From positions 558,001 through 622,000 of the forward strand of contig NZ_FXWP01000009.1 of assembly GCF_900184035.1 (NCBI RefSeq): 64,000 nucleotides of DNA. The letters are read 5' to 3'. The translations under genes were made by a program, and so were the position numbers. Under the pieces are notes generated by a model. The model searched no databases. It was not told the origin of the DNA and worked only from the letters and a program-made list of their open reading frames with translations. This stretch comes from Kosakonia pseudosacchari (GTDB lineage: Bacteria > Pseudomonadota > Gammaproteobacteria > Enterobacterales > Enterobacteriaceae). The first letter of the stretch is position 1; each line of letters starts with the position of its first letter. Of the stretch, positions 17,497 through 30,983 are shown piece by piece.

Positions 17497-18477
17497 TCAA
17501 CGCCCGGCTCTCAATAATAGCCAGATAAATACCGGCGCGCCCAGCGTCGACGTCACAACGCCTATTGGCAACTCGGCCGCATTGAGCGCCAGACGTGCTA
17601 TCACATCGGCAAATAACAGTGCCACCGCTCCTGCCAGCGCGCAGCCTGGCAGCAATGCCCGATGATCGGTCAAACCGCACAGACGTAAGATATGGGGAAT
17701 GACCAGACCGATAAAACCAATTGAGCCCGCCAGCGCGACGCTTACGCCGACCAGCCAGCCCGTGGCTACCACCAACACGTTTCGCCATAGCCACATCGGT
17801 AATCCTAACTGGCGCGCGGAAATATCTCCCAGAGCCAGCATATTCAGTGGCTGAGACTGGAAAGAGACCCAAATGATGACAGGCACCAGTGCCGCCATCA
17901 GCCAGCTTTGTTGCCAGTCTACCCCGCCAAAACCTCCCATCATCCAGTACATTAGCTGGCGCAAGTCGAAGGAAGAAGAGAAATAGACGGCCCAGGTCAT
18001 TAATGCAGTACAGATAATACCCAACGCGACGCCAGCCAGCAGCAAACGGCTGGTTGAGATATGGCGACGCGCGAAACGCAGCAGGATCAGCGTCACAATG
18101 AGCGCCCCGGCGATCGCACAAACGCCCAGCGCCCAGCCAGGCAGCAATCCGCCACCCAGCAATACAGCAGCAATTAGGCCAACGCCCGCACCGCTGGAGA
18201 CGCCCAGCAATCCAGGTTCCGCAAGCGGGTTTTCGAACAGTGCCTGCATCACCGCACCGCACAACGCCAGTGCAGCCCCAACCAACAACACGGCCAGCGT
18301 ACGTGGCAGACGAATCTGCCAGACAAACAGTTGCCCATCCGGTGTAAACCAGGCACCGGGAGAAATCCATTGATCGCCCGCACAGAGACTGAACAGCAGC
18401 GCGAAGAGTAAAAGTAGCAGCAAGCCACCCAGCCAGCGGCGGTTGCGTTGCTGTTGAAGATGAGCGTATGCCAGCAT
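17497..18477 (-). CDS. btuC: Vitamin B12 ABC importer permease
   Basis: BtuC forms the ten-helix-per-subunit channel of the BtuCDF importer. The start [10 protein letters not shown] at 18477 gives 326 residues, the E. coli length; an in-frame ATG 30 bases upstream was rejected for that reason. FecCD-family features are clear: [19 protein letters not shown] near 53-71, [12 protein letters not shown] near 80-91, and the G[11 protein letters not shown] coupling-helix motif near 245. It is the first gene of btuCED. Confidence 0.97.
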   Translation of the reverse strand: MLAYAHLQQQRNRRWLGGLLLLLLFALLFSLCAGDQWISPGAWFTPDGQLFVWQIRLPRTLAVLLVGAALALCGAVMQALFENPLAEPGLLGVSSGAGVGLIAAVLLGGGLLPGWALGVCAIAGALIVTLILLRFARRHISTSRLLLAGVALGIICTALMTWAVYFSSSFDLRQLMYWMMGGFGGVDWQQSWLMAALVPVIIWVSFQSQPLNMLALGDISARQLGLPMWLWRNVLVVATGWLVGVSVALAGSIGFIGLVIPHILRLCGLTDHRALLPGCALAGAVALLFADVIARLALNAAELPIGVVTSTLGAPVFIWLLLRAGR

Positions 18478-18537
18478 GTTTTCCGTTTTATTGGTCAGCA
18501 AGGCCACTGATTTTAAAGATGATGCCGGATGCTGAAA

Positions 18538-18567
18538 AGAAAAAAGGCCGCGATGCGGCCTTTTTAA
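18538..18567 (-). terminator. Terminator of the pheST-ihfA operon
   Basis: AAAAAGGCCGC/GCGGCCTTTTT is a near-symmetric stem, usable in both directions. It separates ihfA from btuC. Confidence 0.88.
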
Positions 18568-18577
18568 TTAGTTCATA

Positions 18578-18877
18578 TCATTCAGCTTTGGGCGAAGCGT
18601 TTTCGACACGGCTCTTTAACTTCTGGCCGGGTCTGAAGGTCACCACGCGCCGGGCTGTAATGGGAATATCTTCGCCCGTTTTTGGATTACGACCCGGACG
18701 TTGATTTTTGTCGCGCAAATCGAAATTGCCAAAGCCGGAGAGTTTTACCTGCTCACCGTTTTCCAGAGCACGACGGATCTCTTCGAAAAACAGCTCTACC
18801 AGCTCTTTTGCGTCCCGTTTGCTAAGCCCAAGCTTATCAAACAGATATTCTGACATTTCAGCTTTTGTAAGCGCCAT
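18578..18877 (-). CDS. ihfA: Integration host factor alpha subunit
   Basis: A 99-residue HU/IHF-family DNA-bending protein, virtually identical to E. coli. The beta-ribbon tip carries the intercalating Pro65 in [10 protein letters not shown]. With IhfB it makes sharp bends that serve recombination, replication and sigma-54 promoters, such as the ast promoter predicted in this window. The gene starts 4 bases past the pheT stop and is the last gene of pheM-pheS-pheT-ihfA. Confidence 0.99.
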   Translation of the reverse strand: MALTKAEMSEYLFDKLGLSKRDAKELVELFFEEIRRALENGEQVKLSGFGNFDLRDKNQRPGRNPKTGEDIPITARRVVTFRPGQKLKSRVENASPKAE

Positions 18878-18881
18878 AGGT

Positions 18882-22427
<3,546 letters not shown>

Positions 22428-22467
22428 GCTTGCGTTACCTTAACAGGGTAAGTGGCGGCGATGGCTT

Positions 22468-22496
22468 ATTGAAAACGTATCACGGCAAAATGTCAA
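22468..22496 (-). promoter_or_regulatory. Promoter of pheM-pheST-ihfA
   Basis: On the minus strand a perfect -35 TTGACA (22491-22496) is followed after 17 bases by TTCAAT (22468-22473), 41 bases before pheM. Confidence 0.6.
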
Positions 22497-22515
22497 TGCA
22501 TTGATAATGTTAAAG

Positions 22516-22541
22516 CAAAAGAGGGAGCTAAGCTCCCTCTC
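22516..22541 (-). terminator. Terminator after rplT
   Basis: AGAGGGAGCTTAGCTCCCTC forms an 8-bp stem followed by TTTTGC, ten bases after the rplT stop. Confidence 0.82.
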
Positions 22542-22551
22542 TTAAACTGGC

Positions 22552-22932
<381 letters not shown>

Positions 22933-22957
22933 TTAAAAAAGTTAAAAGGTTAACGAC

Positions 22958-23158
<201 letters not shown>

Positions 23159-23247
23159 TTAACTTCCACTTCGCATTGTTAATAAACGAAACAAAGGCGA
23201 ATTAAACCCGTGAACTTATGGCCCACAGGTTTAATTACTTGATGGCC

Positions 23248-23793
<546 letters not shown>

Positions 23794-25722
23794 TTATTCC
23801 TCCAGTTGTTGAAGACTGCGGCTGCGAATCTCTTGTTGCAGCTTCTCGATAACATCGTTTACGTCCAGGCTACCCAGGTCTTTACCGCGACGGGTACGCA
23901 CAGCCACTTTGCCGGCTTCAACCTCTTTGTCACCACAAACCAGCATATAAGGGACACGACGTAAAGTGTGCTCGCGGATTTTAAAGCCAATCTTCTCGTT
24001 TCTCAAGTCTGCTTTTACACGAATGCCCGCATTTTGCAGTTTACGGGTCAATTCGTTAACGTATTCAGCCTGTGAATCAGTGATGTTCATCACAACTACC
24101 TGCACTGGTGCAAGCCAGGTTGGGAAGAAGCCTGCAAATTCTTCAGTCAGGATGCCGATAAAGCGCTCCAGAGAACCAAGAATTGCACGGTGAATCATCA
24201 CTGGGACTTGTCGCTCGTTACTTTCGCCAACATAAGAGGCGTTCAGACGAGACGGCAAGGAGAAGTCCAGCTGGACAGTACCGCACTGCCATGCACGATC
24301 GAGGCAGTCATACAGGGTAAATTCAATTTTCGGACCGTAGAATGCGCCTTCACCCAGTTGATACTCAAATGGGATATTATTCTCTTCCAGCGCCACAGCC
24401 AGGTCCGCCTCAGCACGATCCCACATCTCGTCGCTACCGATACGTTTTTCCGGACGAGTGGAGAGCTTGACGACGATCTTCTCGAAGCCAAAGGTGCTGT
24501 ACATATCGTAGACCAAACGAATACAAGCGTTCACTTCATCACGCACCTGCTCTTCTGTACAGAAGATGTGGGCGTCATCCTGAGTGAAACCGCGTACGCG
24601 CATTAAGCCATGCAGAGCGCCTGACGGCTCGTTACGATGGCAACTACCGAACTCTGCCATACGTAACGGCAGATCGCGGTAAGATTTTAAGCCCTGGTTA
24701 AAGATCTGTACGTGACCCGGGCAGTTCATCGGCTTGATGCAATATTCACGGTTCTCAGAAGAAGTCGTAAACATGGCATCTTTGTAGTTGTCCCAGTGGC
24801 CGGTTTTTTCCCACAGCACACGGTCCATCATGAACGGGCCTTTTACTTCCTGATACTGGTACTCTTTCAGTTTAGAACGTACGAAAGTTTCCAGTTCACG
24901 GAAGATAGTCCAGCCATCGTTATGCCAGAACACCATACCCGGCGCTTCTTCCTGCATATGATACAGATCGAGCTGCTTACCGATTTTACGGTGATCGCGT
25001 TTTGCCGCCTCTTCCAGACGTTGTAAATACGCGTTCAGCGCTTTTTTATCTGCCCACGCGGTGCCATAAATACGCTGCAGCATTTTATTATTGCTGTCGC
25101 CGCGCCAGTAGGCACCCGCTGTTTTCATCAATTTGAAGTGATGGCAGAAACGCATGTTCGGCACGTGCGGACCACGGCACATGTCGACATATTCCTGATG
25201 ATGATACAAGCCAGGCTTGTCATCATGGGCAATATTTTCATCAAGGATCGAAACTTTATAGCTTTCGCCGCGTTTAACAAACGTCTCGCGCGCCTCTTTC
25301 CAGCTTACTTTCTGCTTGATGACATCGTAGTTCGTTTCGGCGAGCTCATGCATACGCTTTTCGAGCGCGTCGATATCTTCCTGGGTCAGCGTATGGTCAA
25401 GATCAACGTCATAGTAGAAACCGTTATCAATAACCGGACCAATAGCCATTTTGGTGTTGGGCCAAAGTTGCTTAATCGCATGACCTAACAGATGCGCACA
25501 GGAGTGACGGATGATTTCCAGACCGTCCTCATCTTTTGCGGTGATGATGGCGAGTTTGGCATCGCTGTCAATCACATCACATGCATCTACCAGTTCACCG
25601 TTGACGCGACCAGCAATACAGGCTTTCGCCAGTCCCGGACCGATATCCAGCGCAACATCCATTGGGCTTACAGCGTGGTCATAATGGCGTTGACTGCCAT
25701 CAGGAAGAGTAATTACAGGCAT
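23794..25722 (-). CDS. thrS: Threonine-tRNA ligase
   Basis: The 642-residue class II synthetase has the E. coli length. In order: TGS domain (1-61), editing domain with HxxxH-type [10 protein letters not shown] near 73-82, catalytic core with zinc ligands Cys334, His385 and His511 expected in [15 protein letters not shown] and MIHRA, and the C-terminal anticodon-binding domain (about 535-642). It represses its own translation by binding the operator upstream. Confidence 0.99.
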   Translation of the reverse strand: MPVITLPDGSQRHYDHAVSPMDVALDIGPGLAKACIAGRVNGELVDACDVIDSDAKLAIITAKDEDGLEIIRHSCAHLLGHAIKQLWPNTKMAIGPVIDNGFYYDVDLDHTLTQEDIDALEKRMHELAETNYDVIKQKVSWKEARETFVKRGESYKVSILDENIAHDDKPGLYHHQEYVDMCRGPHVPNMRFCHHFKLMKTAGAYWRGDSNNKMLQRIYGTAWADKKALNAYLQRLEEAAKRDHRKIGKQLDLYHMQEEAPGMVFWHNDGWTIFRELETFVRSKLKEYQYQEVKGPFMMDRVLWEKTGHWDNYKDAMFTTSSENREYCIKPMNCPGHVQIFNQGLKSYRDLPLRMAEFGSCHRNEPSGALHGLMRVRGFTQDDAHIFCTEEQVRDEVNACIRLVYDMYSTFGFEKIVVKLSTRPEKRIGSDEMWDRAEADLAVALEENNIPFEYQLGEGAFYGPKIEFTLYDCLDRAWQCGTVQLDFSLPSRLNASYVGESNERQVPVMIHRAILGSLERFIGILTEEFAGFFPTWLAPVQVVVMNITDSQAEYVNELTRKLQNAGIRVKADLRNEKIGFKIREHTLRRVPYMLVCGDKEVEAGKVAVRTRRGKDLGSLDVNDVIEKLQQEIRSRSLQQLEE

Positions 25723-25880
25723 TTCATTTCCTTAATTTGCAGTGGTGCCCCGCACGAAAGAGCACATACAAAATGAGAGATCAAAGATATAACAGCCGCG
25801 ACGATAAGTTTTCTCGCTTCACTCTGCGGAATTTGTACAGCGTAGAGATCAACCACTACCTGATACCCTTACCTGCCGCT
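25723..25880 (-). promoter_or_regulatory. thrS translational operator
   Basis: The leader resembles the E. coli thrS operator. Just upstream of the ribosome-binding site, GTGCTCTTTCGTGCGGGGCAC can form an anticodon-arm-like hairpin whose loop carries CGT, the tRNA-Thr anticodon. TAAGGAAATGAA with the start codon follows. ThrRS binding here would block the ribosome. Confidence 0.75.
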
Positions 25881-26040
25881 GTTAAGTACCCGGCAATAGT
25901 ACACATTTGCGAAGGGGGTTGAAAGGATTAGTGTGACATAGCTCAAGAGTGCTGCTTTATTGCAGATTTACGATACCGCCTTAAAAATGTTGCAAAAACA
26001 ACCACCCAACCTAAGGATTTTCTGATTTTTTAGCAAAATC

Positions 26041-26069
26041 TTGACATGGTGGCATCTCAAGCCATTTAT
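26041..26069 (+). promoter_or_regulatory. Promoter of the small membrane-protein ORF
   Basis: A perfect -35 TTGACA (26041-26046) is followed 17 bases later by ATTTAT (26064-26069). The predicted transcript starts about 28 bases before the ORF. Confidence 0.5.
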
Positions 26070-26105
26070 TTGGCTACCCGTTAACGCCCAACCTACTGAT
26101 AAAGC

Positions 26106-26231
26106 ATGGCAATCTTTTACTCCATTGTTATTTTCGCACTTCTCGCGATCATTATTTTTTCGTTTTATAAGCACCACAGCATGAAGTCGTCCCGCACCCT
26201 TCCGGGCCGTTACAAGAAACGGCGTGGATAA
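26106..26231 (+). CDS. Unnamed 41-residue single-span membrane protein
   Basis: The ATG at 26106 opens MAIFYSIVIFALLAIIIFSF and a basic tail rich in Lys and Arg ending GRYKKRRG. Residues 3-20 form one hydrophobic helix, with the positive tail expected in the cytoplasm. It has its own candidate promoter with a consensus -35, and a strong hairpin terminator 33 bases after the stop, so it looks like a real monocistronic gene. The ribosome-binding site is weak. No gene name was recognised and its function is unknown. Confidence 0.6.
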   Translation: MAIFYSIVIFALLAIIIFSFYKHHSMKSSRTLPGRYKKRRG

Positions 26232-26263
26232 CACCGTTTTCTTTTACAAGTCAGGACGTTTCA

Positions 26264-26295
26264 GAAAGGCACGCATGGCTCGTGCCTTTCTTTAT
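26264..26295. terminator. Bidirectional terminator between the small membrane ORF and fumD
   Basis: GAAAGGCACG and CGTGCCTTTC are exact complements around a 7-base loop, with TTTAT on the plus side. It serves convergent genes. Confidence 0.85.
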
Positions 26296-26313
26296 CATAT
26301 CTACCCTGCTTTT

Positions 26314-26526
26314 TCAGGCGTTGTAACCTAAAGCGCGGATCACGGTTTCCATCGCTTCTTGCGTTAGCTCGGATCGCTTAATTTTCGTATTGGCCAGCAT
26401 GGTTCTGACCACCCCGGCAATCACAATATGTTTAGGTTCTTGTCCGAGATCGCGCATTTCTAGGACGATTTTTCCCACTACACGGCACATTTCTTCATAT
26501 AACGCTTCGTCTTTGGACGTCCCCAT
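26314..26526 (-). CDS. fumD: FumD-family small protein
   Basis: The 70-residue protein is close to E. coli FumD (YdhZ): the block EEMCRVVGKIVLEMRDLGQE is almost unchanged, followed by PKHIVIAGVVRT. E. coli FumD has been reported to have weak fumarase activity; that role is not evident from sequence because the protein is far smaller than other fumarases. In E. coli the gene lies near pykF, not beside thrS, so its location here differs. Start MGTSKDEALYEEM has a GGAGG site (CCTCC on the plus strand) at good spacing. Confidence 0.85.
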   Translation of the reverse strand: MGTSKDEALYEEMCRVVGKIVLEMRDLGQEPKHIVIAGVVRTMLANTKIKRSELTQEAMETVIRALGYNA

Positions 26527-26738
26527 GGCACCTCCGGTAGCGATAGTTTTGATAAGCAGGCTGCCTTATGAAGAAAGCGGCTTGCATCCGTAAAAAGTCA
26601 GTAAAGCATATTGTTACCAACTACTGTACACTGCCGCTTCCCCCTGATCGCATGAAGAAGCGATTTGAACGGCTTTTTCCTTACGCTCCCTCTTTTTCAG
26701 GCATTTGCACAAAGTTAAATTTGCCTGCAAATTTACCT

Positions 26739-26764
26739 TAAAGTTACTCAGCTCGTTGCCGATG
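26739..26764 (+). promoter_or_regulatory. Sigma-28 (FliA) promoter of the orphan flagellin
   Basis: TAAAGTTA, an 11-base spacer and GCCGATGA match the flagellar class 3 consensus TAAAGTTT-N11-GCCGATAA at 14 of 16 positions. It ends 29 bases before the first in-frame ATG. Confidence 0.9.
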
Positions 26765-26793
26765 ATTAATACATTAGCGGTCTGAATGAATTA

Positions 26794-28248
26794 ATGACGG
26801 TAATGCAGGCAATCAACCATAATGAGTTTATCGGGCTGAACCTCTCCGCCCGAAAAAAAACGACCTCCACGCTACAAGAAAGCATTGAACGTCTGTCTTC
26901 GGGGTTACGCATTAATGGCGCGAAAGACGATGCTGCCGGGCAGTCTATCGCTAACCGCATGCGTTCTAACGCCAGTGCGGACAGTGTGGTGGCGCGCGGT
27001 CTTGATGATGCTATCAGTATGGCGCAGACCGCTGATGGCAGTTTGCATACCGTTAGCGAACTTTTGATCCGGGCGAAAAGCCTGGCCATACAATCCGGAA
27101 ATAGCACCCTCTCCGAGAGTGACCGGCAAAGCATTCAGAACGAATATCAAAATATTCTTAACAATATCCAGTCAATCTCAGAGAGTACCGAAATTTTTGG
27201 ACGCTACCCGTTGGCGACTGATTCACCAGAATTGCCGCCGGAGTTGATTGGTGATGTGCCACCACTAAACGTCAAGTTTCCGGTTCAGGGTACCAATTAT
27301 TCGTACAGTTCAGGCATTGTCTCGCTGGCCTACATCCCTGCCGGTTCAACCAATATTGCTATAACGATTGATTCACTGGGACTCGATGATGATATTCAGT
27401 TATTCACGCGCGACGGCAAACACCTGGCCGGGACACCAATTAACGGCACAGCCCCGGACTATACATGGAAAAGCCGCGGCATCACGGATTCAGCGAAAGC
27501 GACCAGCCGTGTTCTGACCGAGGCCAATGGTTTTGCGCATGGTGCTACCTACGACGATTCTTTGCTGATTGAAGGGGGCGCAACATGGGCGCTCAACGGT
27601 AGCGAGACGCTAAATTACAACGGTATGACTATCGGTTATAGCGGCGATGGTGACCGGTACGAACCGGGCAACGCTTTTAATGACGGTAGCAACGGTTCAA
27701 ACCGACTTGAGCGCGTAAAGATCGATAACGTTACGGAAGATTTGGTGGTAATGATCGTGGGTAGTGGTTCTTTTACCAGTAACTTAACCTGGGGCACCCT
27801 GCCAAAGCCCACGATAACGCCAGCAGAACCGCCGAAACAGAGTCGCCCGTGGGAGGTCGTAACCAGCGCGAATGTGGGTGATGAGATCCAGTCCGTAACC
27901 ATGCCAACCACACCGGCTGACGTGAAATCCCTGGGATTAAACGCGACATCCTTGCAAACCGCCGCCTCGGCAGGTGTCGCAATGGGTGCGCTTGACAAAG
28001 CACTGGATAAAGTAAGTGGCTGGCGCGCACAGTACGGCGCGTATATTAATCGTTTTGAATCGAATAAATCGGTACTGACACAACAAAACGTTGCAACAGC
28101 AGCAGCGAAGAGCAGGATAGAAGATGCAGATTATGCGCTGGAAGTCAGCAAGATGGCCAAAGCCCAAATATTACAGCAGAGCCAGGATATGGTACTAAAA
28201 GTCGCTAACCAATCTGCAGAAAATATTCTGGCGCTTCTTCGCAGCTAA
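26794..28248 (+). CDS. Orphan flagellin with an unusual central domain
   Basis: The 484-residue protein has flagellin ends. The N-terminal D0/D1 helices contain SIERLSSGLRINGAKDDAAGQ at about 29-49. The C-terminal D1/D0 helices include SRIEDADYALEVSKMAKAQIL and finish ENILALLRS. The middle, about residues 145-375, is not the usual FliC D2/D3 region. It is beta-rich with Thr, Asn and Gly, and has LGLDDDIQLFTRDGK followed by GTPINGT, which resembles calcium-dependent PPC or adhesin-type domains. The start may be 26803 (MQAINHNEF), which aligns better to FliC. No other flagellar gene is near. The sigma-28 promoter implies co-expression with the flagellar regulon. It may be an alternative filament subunit or a decorated minor flagellin. 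No HExxH protease motif was seen. Confidence 0.9.
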   Translation: MTVMQAINHNEFIGLNLSARKKTTSTLQESIERLSSGLRINGAKDDAAGQSIANRMRSNASADSVVARGLDDAISMAQTADGSLHTVSELLIRAKSLAIQSGNSTLSESDRQSIQNEYQNILNNIQSISESTEIFGRYPLATDSPELPPELIGDVPPLNVKFPVQGTNYSYSSGIVSLAYIPAGSTNIAITIDSLGLDDDIQLFTRDGKHLAGTPINGTAPDYTWKSRGITDSAKATSRVLTEANGFAHGATYDDSLLIEGGATWALNGSETLNYNGMTIGYSGDGDRYEPGNAFNDGSNGSNRLERVKIDNVTEDLVVMIVGSGSFTSNLTWGTLPKPTITPAEPPKQSRPWEVVTSANVGDEIQSVTMPTTPADVKSLGLNATSLQTAASAGVAMGALDKALDKVSGWRAQYGAYINRFESNKSVLTQQNVATAAAKSRIEDADYALEVSKMAKAQILQQSQDMVLKVANQSAENILALLRS

Positions 28249-28352
28249 CATTGTATTTTCGCTACGTTTAATAACAGCACTTAATAACAAAGCCATTTGT
28301 CGCCCGCAACTGAATAACCTATTTCAAAGAATCCGTATTGCAGTACAAATAC

Positions 28353-28383
28353 AAAAAACCGGTACGACATGATCCGGTTTTTT
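28353..28383. terminator. Bidirectional terminator after the flagellin gene
   Basis: AAAAAACCGG and CCGGTTTTTT pair around an 11-base loop. It lies between the flagellin and the convergent small exported protein gene. Confidence 0.85.
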
Positions 28384-28412
28384 CAAAGTTAATGAATTAA
28401 CTTAGAATGTAT

Positions 28413-28628
28413 TTAGTTCCACTCACCCGCAACCAGGGTATGCGCGTTAAACGCATTATCATTTGAGCCCTGAGCTGACTGAGACACAGGAACCATATTG
28501 GAACCCGCTTCAATGTTGGTGATGTTAGTGTTAGTCTGGCTGGCAGTTGCTGCAGGCTGAGCCGCGAAAACGCCAAACGAGAGTGCAGAAAGCACGACGG
28601 CGACCGCAGCGGTTTTGATTTTTTTCAT
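28413..28628 (-). CDS. Small exported protein of unknown function, 71 residues
   Basis: The start MKKIKTAAVAVVLSALSFG gives a signal peptide with a likely cut after GVFA (residue 22). The mature part is about 49 residues, rich in Asn, Thr, Ser, Ala and Gln, with almost no charge and no Cys. The signal resembles those of YdgH/BhsA/McbA proteins, but the DUF1471 body is missing. Two longer in-frame starts upstream lack a ribosome-binding site; GAGA precedes the chosen one. A terminator lies downstream, shared with the flagellin. It probably works in the periplasm or outside the cell. No family was recognised. Confidence 0.7.
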   Translation of the reverse strand: MKKIKTAAVAVVLSALSFGVFAAQPAATASQTNTNITNIEAGSNMVPVSQSAQGSNDNAFNAHTLVAGEWN

Positions 28629-28860
28629 AATTAAATTCTCATGCTTGAATAACAACATAACTGGCGGGGCGTTTTTTTGCCCGTGTTGTTAGTGTAGATC
28701 TGGATCACACTTTTGCACAGTCAATTTATTTATCTATTCGTGTCAAATAAACTGAATATGTAACGCAAATATTAATTATGAGGAAATTATGAAGAGAAAA
28801 GAATACTTAAACGAAATTGAATAATGAATAGTGGAATGAAAAGAGCACAAATTAACAAAT

Positions 28861-28886
28861 AAAAAATGGGCCGATATTTTCGGCCC
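28861..28886 (-). terminator. ydiY terminator
   Basis: On the minus strand GGGCCGAAAATATCGGCCC is followed by ATTTTTTA, six bases after the ydiY stop. Confidence 0.85.
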
Positions 28887-28892
28887 AACGAA

Positions 28893-29648
28893 TTACATTT
28901 TATAGCCTAACGTTACCGTCGTTCTGCGATCGGTATGATCCGGCGCGGTTGACGGTGGCTGAGAGTTCCAGGTCAGGTTATACGCAACTTTCAAAGCAAA
29001 GTGCGCGTTAATCGCTACGTTCAGCGCGGTTTCCGAGTTCACAGTAGTATCGTCCGCACCAAATACGGAAACACCCTGGGTGAATTTCGTGTTATCGGTC
29101 ATCTGCCAGGCGTAGGTGCCAGAAGCATAACCGAGCCCGGTCGTTTTCGTGTTGCCGTCGGTGTACTTGTCATAACGTACACCAGGACCGAATTCAAAGC
29201 GCAGGCTGTGAACCGGGCCATTCAGGAACTGACGACCATAACCAGCCGTCAGTACGTCGCGATCGCGATAGCCGTTATAGCGGTCAGTTAACCAGCTCGC
29301 CTGGCCAAACAGGTAATCGTAATCCGTCATGTTATAACGACTACGACCACCTACTGCGTATTTTTCAGACGAACGCACATCATTTGACGATGTATTGCTG
29401 GCGTTGCCCCACAAAGACCAGGCAGTCGTCTCGCCGTACCAGGTCAAGGTGGAATCAGCAGTCAAAGAGGAGCTCTTTGTATTGCCGGACTGAGCCAGAT
29501 AACCACCGTTTACACCGCCTTCAAACGGCGCTTTAGCGGTAGAGGGATCATCCATGACAGTAAAAACAGTATCATCTGCAAACGCGTGCATTGATACAAA
29601 CACACCCGCCGCCATCACAAGCACGGGTACTGTCTTCAAAAGCTTCAT
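28893..29648 (-). CDS. ydiY: YdiY, DUF481 outer-membrane barrel protein
   Basis: A 251-residue protein (252 in E. coli) with an N-terminal signal peptide cut after VSMHAFA (about residue 24). The rest alternates polar and aromatic residues in strand-like segments, ending in an aromatic/hydrophobic strand (TVTLGYKM) as expected for an outer-membrane beta-barrel. DUF481 proteins are sometimes called salt-induced outer membrane proteins; the function is unknown. It diverges from pfkB. Confidence 0.9.
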   Translation of the reverse strand: MKLLKTVPVLVMAAGVFVSMHAFADDTVFTVMDDPSTAKAPFEGGVNGGYLAQSGNTKSSSLTADSTLTWYGETTAWSLWGNASNTSSNDVRSSEKYAVGGRSRYNMTDYDYLFGQASWLTDRYNGYRDRDVLTAGYGRQFLNGPVHSLRFEFGPGVRYDKYTDGNTKTTGLGYASGTYAWQMTDNTKFTQGVSVFGADDTTVNSETALNVAINAHFALKVAYNLTWNSQPPSTAPDHTDRRTTVTLGYKM

Positions 29649-29939
29649 TTATTTAGAGTCCGAACAGCAAAAAAAGAGACCAACACGGTCCCGGAAACTT
29701 TCATTAGGATCAATGACCAACGGTCCAAAGAAAGGTAACAAATTATAAAAAGGCCGCTTAAACATATCAATGAAATCTTATTTGATTTTTTGAATAAGAG
29801 GGATCTCAAAACAGCAAAATTGGTTATTAATACCCACTGCGCATTTAATCAATATCATTTTGAAATCATGCCCTTAATTCCTTTCCCTTCTGCCTGAACA
29901 GTGCCAGGCTTACAGCAACCAGAGAAAAAGGAGGTCATC

Positions 29940-30872
29940 ATGGCAGCTATATACACCCTTACACTGGCGCCTTCGCTTGATAGTGCGACGCTGACGCCAC
30001 AAATTTATCCCGAAGGTAAATTACGCTGTACAGCACCCGTATTTGAGCCTGGCGGCGGCGGCATTAATGTTGCACGTGCGATTGCACATCTGGGCGGGAA
30101 AGCAACGGCAATATTTCCAGCAGGCGGCGCAACGGGCGAACATCTCACTGCACTACTGGCGGACGAAAATGTGCCGACCATTACCGTAGCCACACAAGAC
30201 TGGACGCGGCAGAACCTGCACGTCCATATCGAGTCCAGCGGTGAGCAATACCGGTTTGTTATGCCTGGTGCCGCGTTGAATGAAGACGAATTTCGCCAGA
30301 TAGAAGAAAAAGTCCTGACGATTGAACGCGGCGCGATTTTGGTGATAAGCGGCAGCCTGCCTCCGGGCGTCCAGGTTGAAAAGTTAACGCAGTTAGTTAA
30401 AGCTGCGCAAAAACAAGGCATTCGCTGCATTGTCGATAGCTCGGGCGAGGCACTGACGGCCGCGCTGACCATAGGTAATATTGAGCTGGTAAAACCCAAT
30501 CAGAAGGAGTTGAGCGCGCTGGTGGGGCGAGAGCTCACCCAGCCTGATGATGTGCGCAAAGCCGCGCAGGAGATCGTCCAGACGGGCAAAGCCTTGCGCG
30601 TAGTCGTCTCCCTTGGCCCGCAGGGAGCGCTGGGCGTGGATGCGGATACCTGTGTTCAGGTCGTACCGCCACCGATGAAAAGCCAAAGCACGGTGGGCGC
30701 AGGCGACAGCATGGTTGGTGCAATGACGCTCAAACTTGCACAAGATGCGCCTTTTGATGACATGGTACGTTTCGGCGTCGCCGCCGGGAGTGCTGCCACC
30801 ATCAACCAGGGTACTCGCTTGTGCGCGCGGGAAGACACGCAAAAGATTTACGACTATTTGCGCCATGCCTGA
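29940..30872 (+). CDS. pfkB: 6-phosphofructokinase II
   Basis: PfkB is the minor, PfkB/ribokinase-type phosphofructokinase of glycolysis. The ATG at 29940 has a strong AAGGAGG site 6 bases upstream and gives 310 residues (309 in E. coli). The two family signatures are GGGGINVARAIAHLGG at about 38-53 and the anion-hole motif STVGAGDSMVGA near 250-261, with catalytic Asp in GAGDS. A GTG-initiated extension upstream was rejected. Confidence 0.97.
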   Translation: MAAIYTLTLAPSLDSATLTPQIYPEGKLRCTAPVFEPGGGGINVARAIAHLGGKATAIFPAGGATGEHLTALLADENVPTITVATQDWTRQNLHVHIESSGEQYRFVMPGAALNEDEFRQIEEKVLTIERGAILVISGSLPPGVQVEKLTQLVKAAQKQGIRCIVDSSGEALTAALTIGNIELVKPNQKELSALVGRELTQPDDVRKAAQEIVQTGKALRVVVSLGPQGALGVDADTCVQVVPPPMKSQSTVGAGDSMVGAMTLKLAQDAPFDDMVRFGVAAGSAATINQGTRLCAREDTQKIYDYLRHA

Positions 30873-30983
30873 TATATCTCCCCTTCCGGCTGGAAGGGGA
30901 AATATCAAATATCTCTACGGTGGTCGACAAATGTCACTCGCCGTCTATGCTAAAAAAACATCAAGATAACAACGAGGTGAACG

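Noticed and set aside
17345-18370. 341-codon minus-strand frame across btuC and the btuE start
   Set aside because: It is a shifted frame inside btuC; its Gly/Arg/Cys/Ala-rich translation is not protein-like and btuC is intact in the other frame.
25968-26234. 88-codon minus-strand frame opposite the small membrane ORF
   Set aside because: It has no ribosome-binding site and runs through the promoter and coding region of the better-supported plus-strand ORF.
26652-26741. 29-codon ORF (MKKRFERLF...) upstream of the flagellin
   Set aside because: It overlaps the sigma-28 -35 element and lacks a ribosome-binding site.
29901-29939. N-terminal extension of PfkB from GTG 29901
   Set aside because: The ATG at 29940 has a strong AAGGAGG site and gives the family length.
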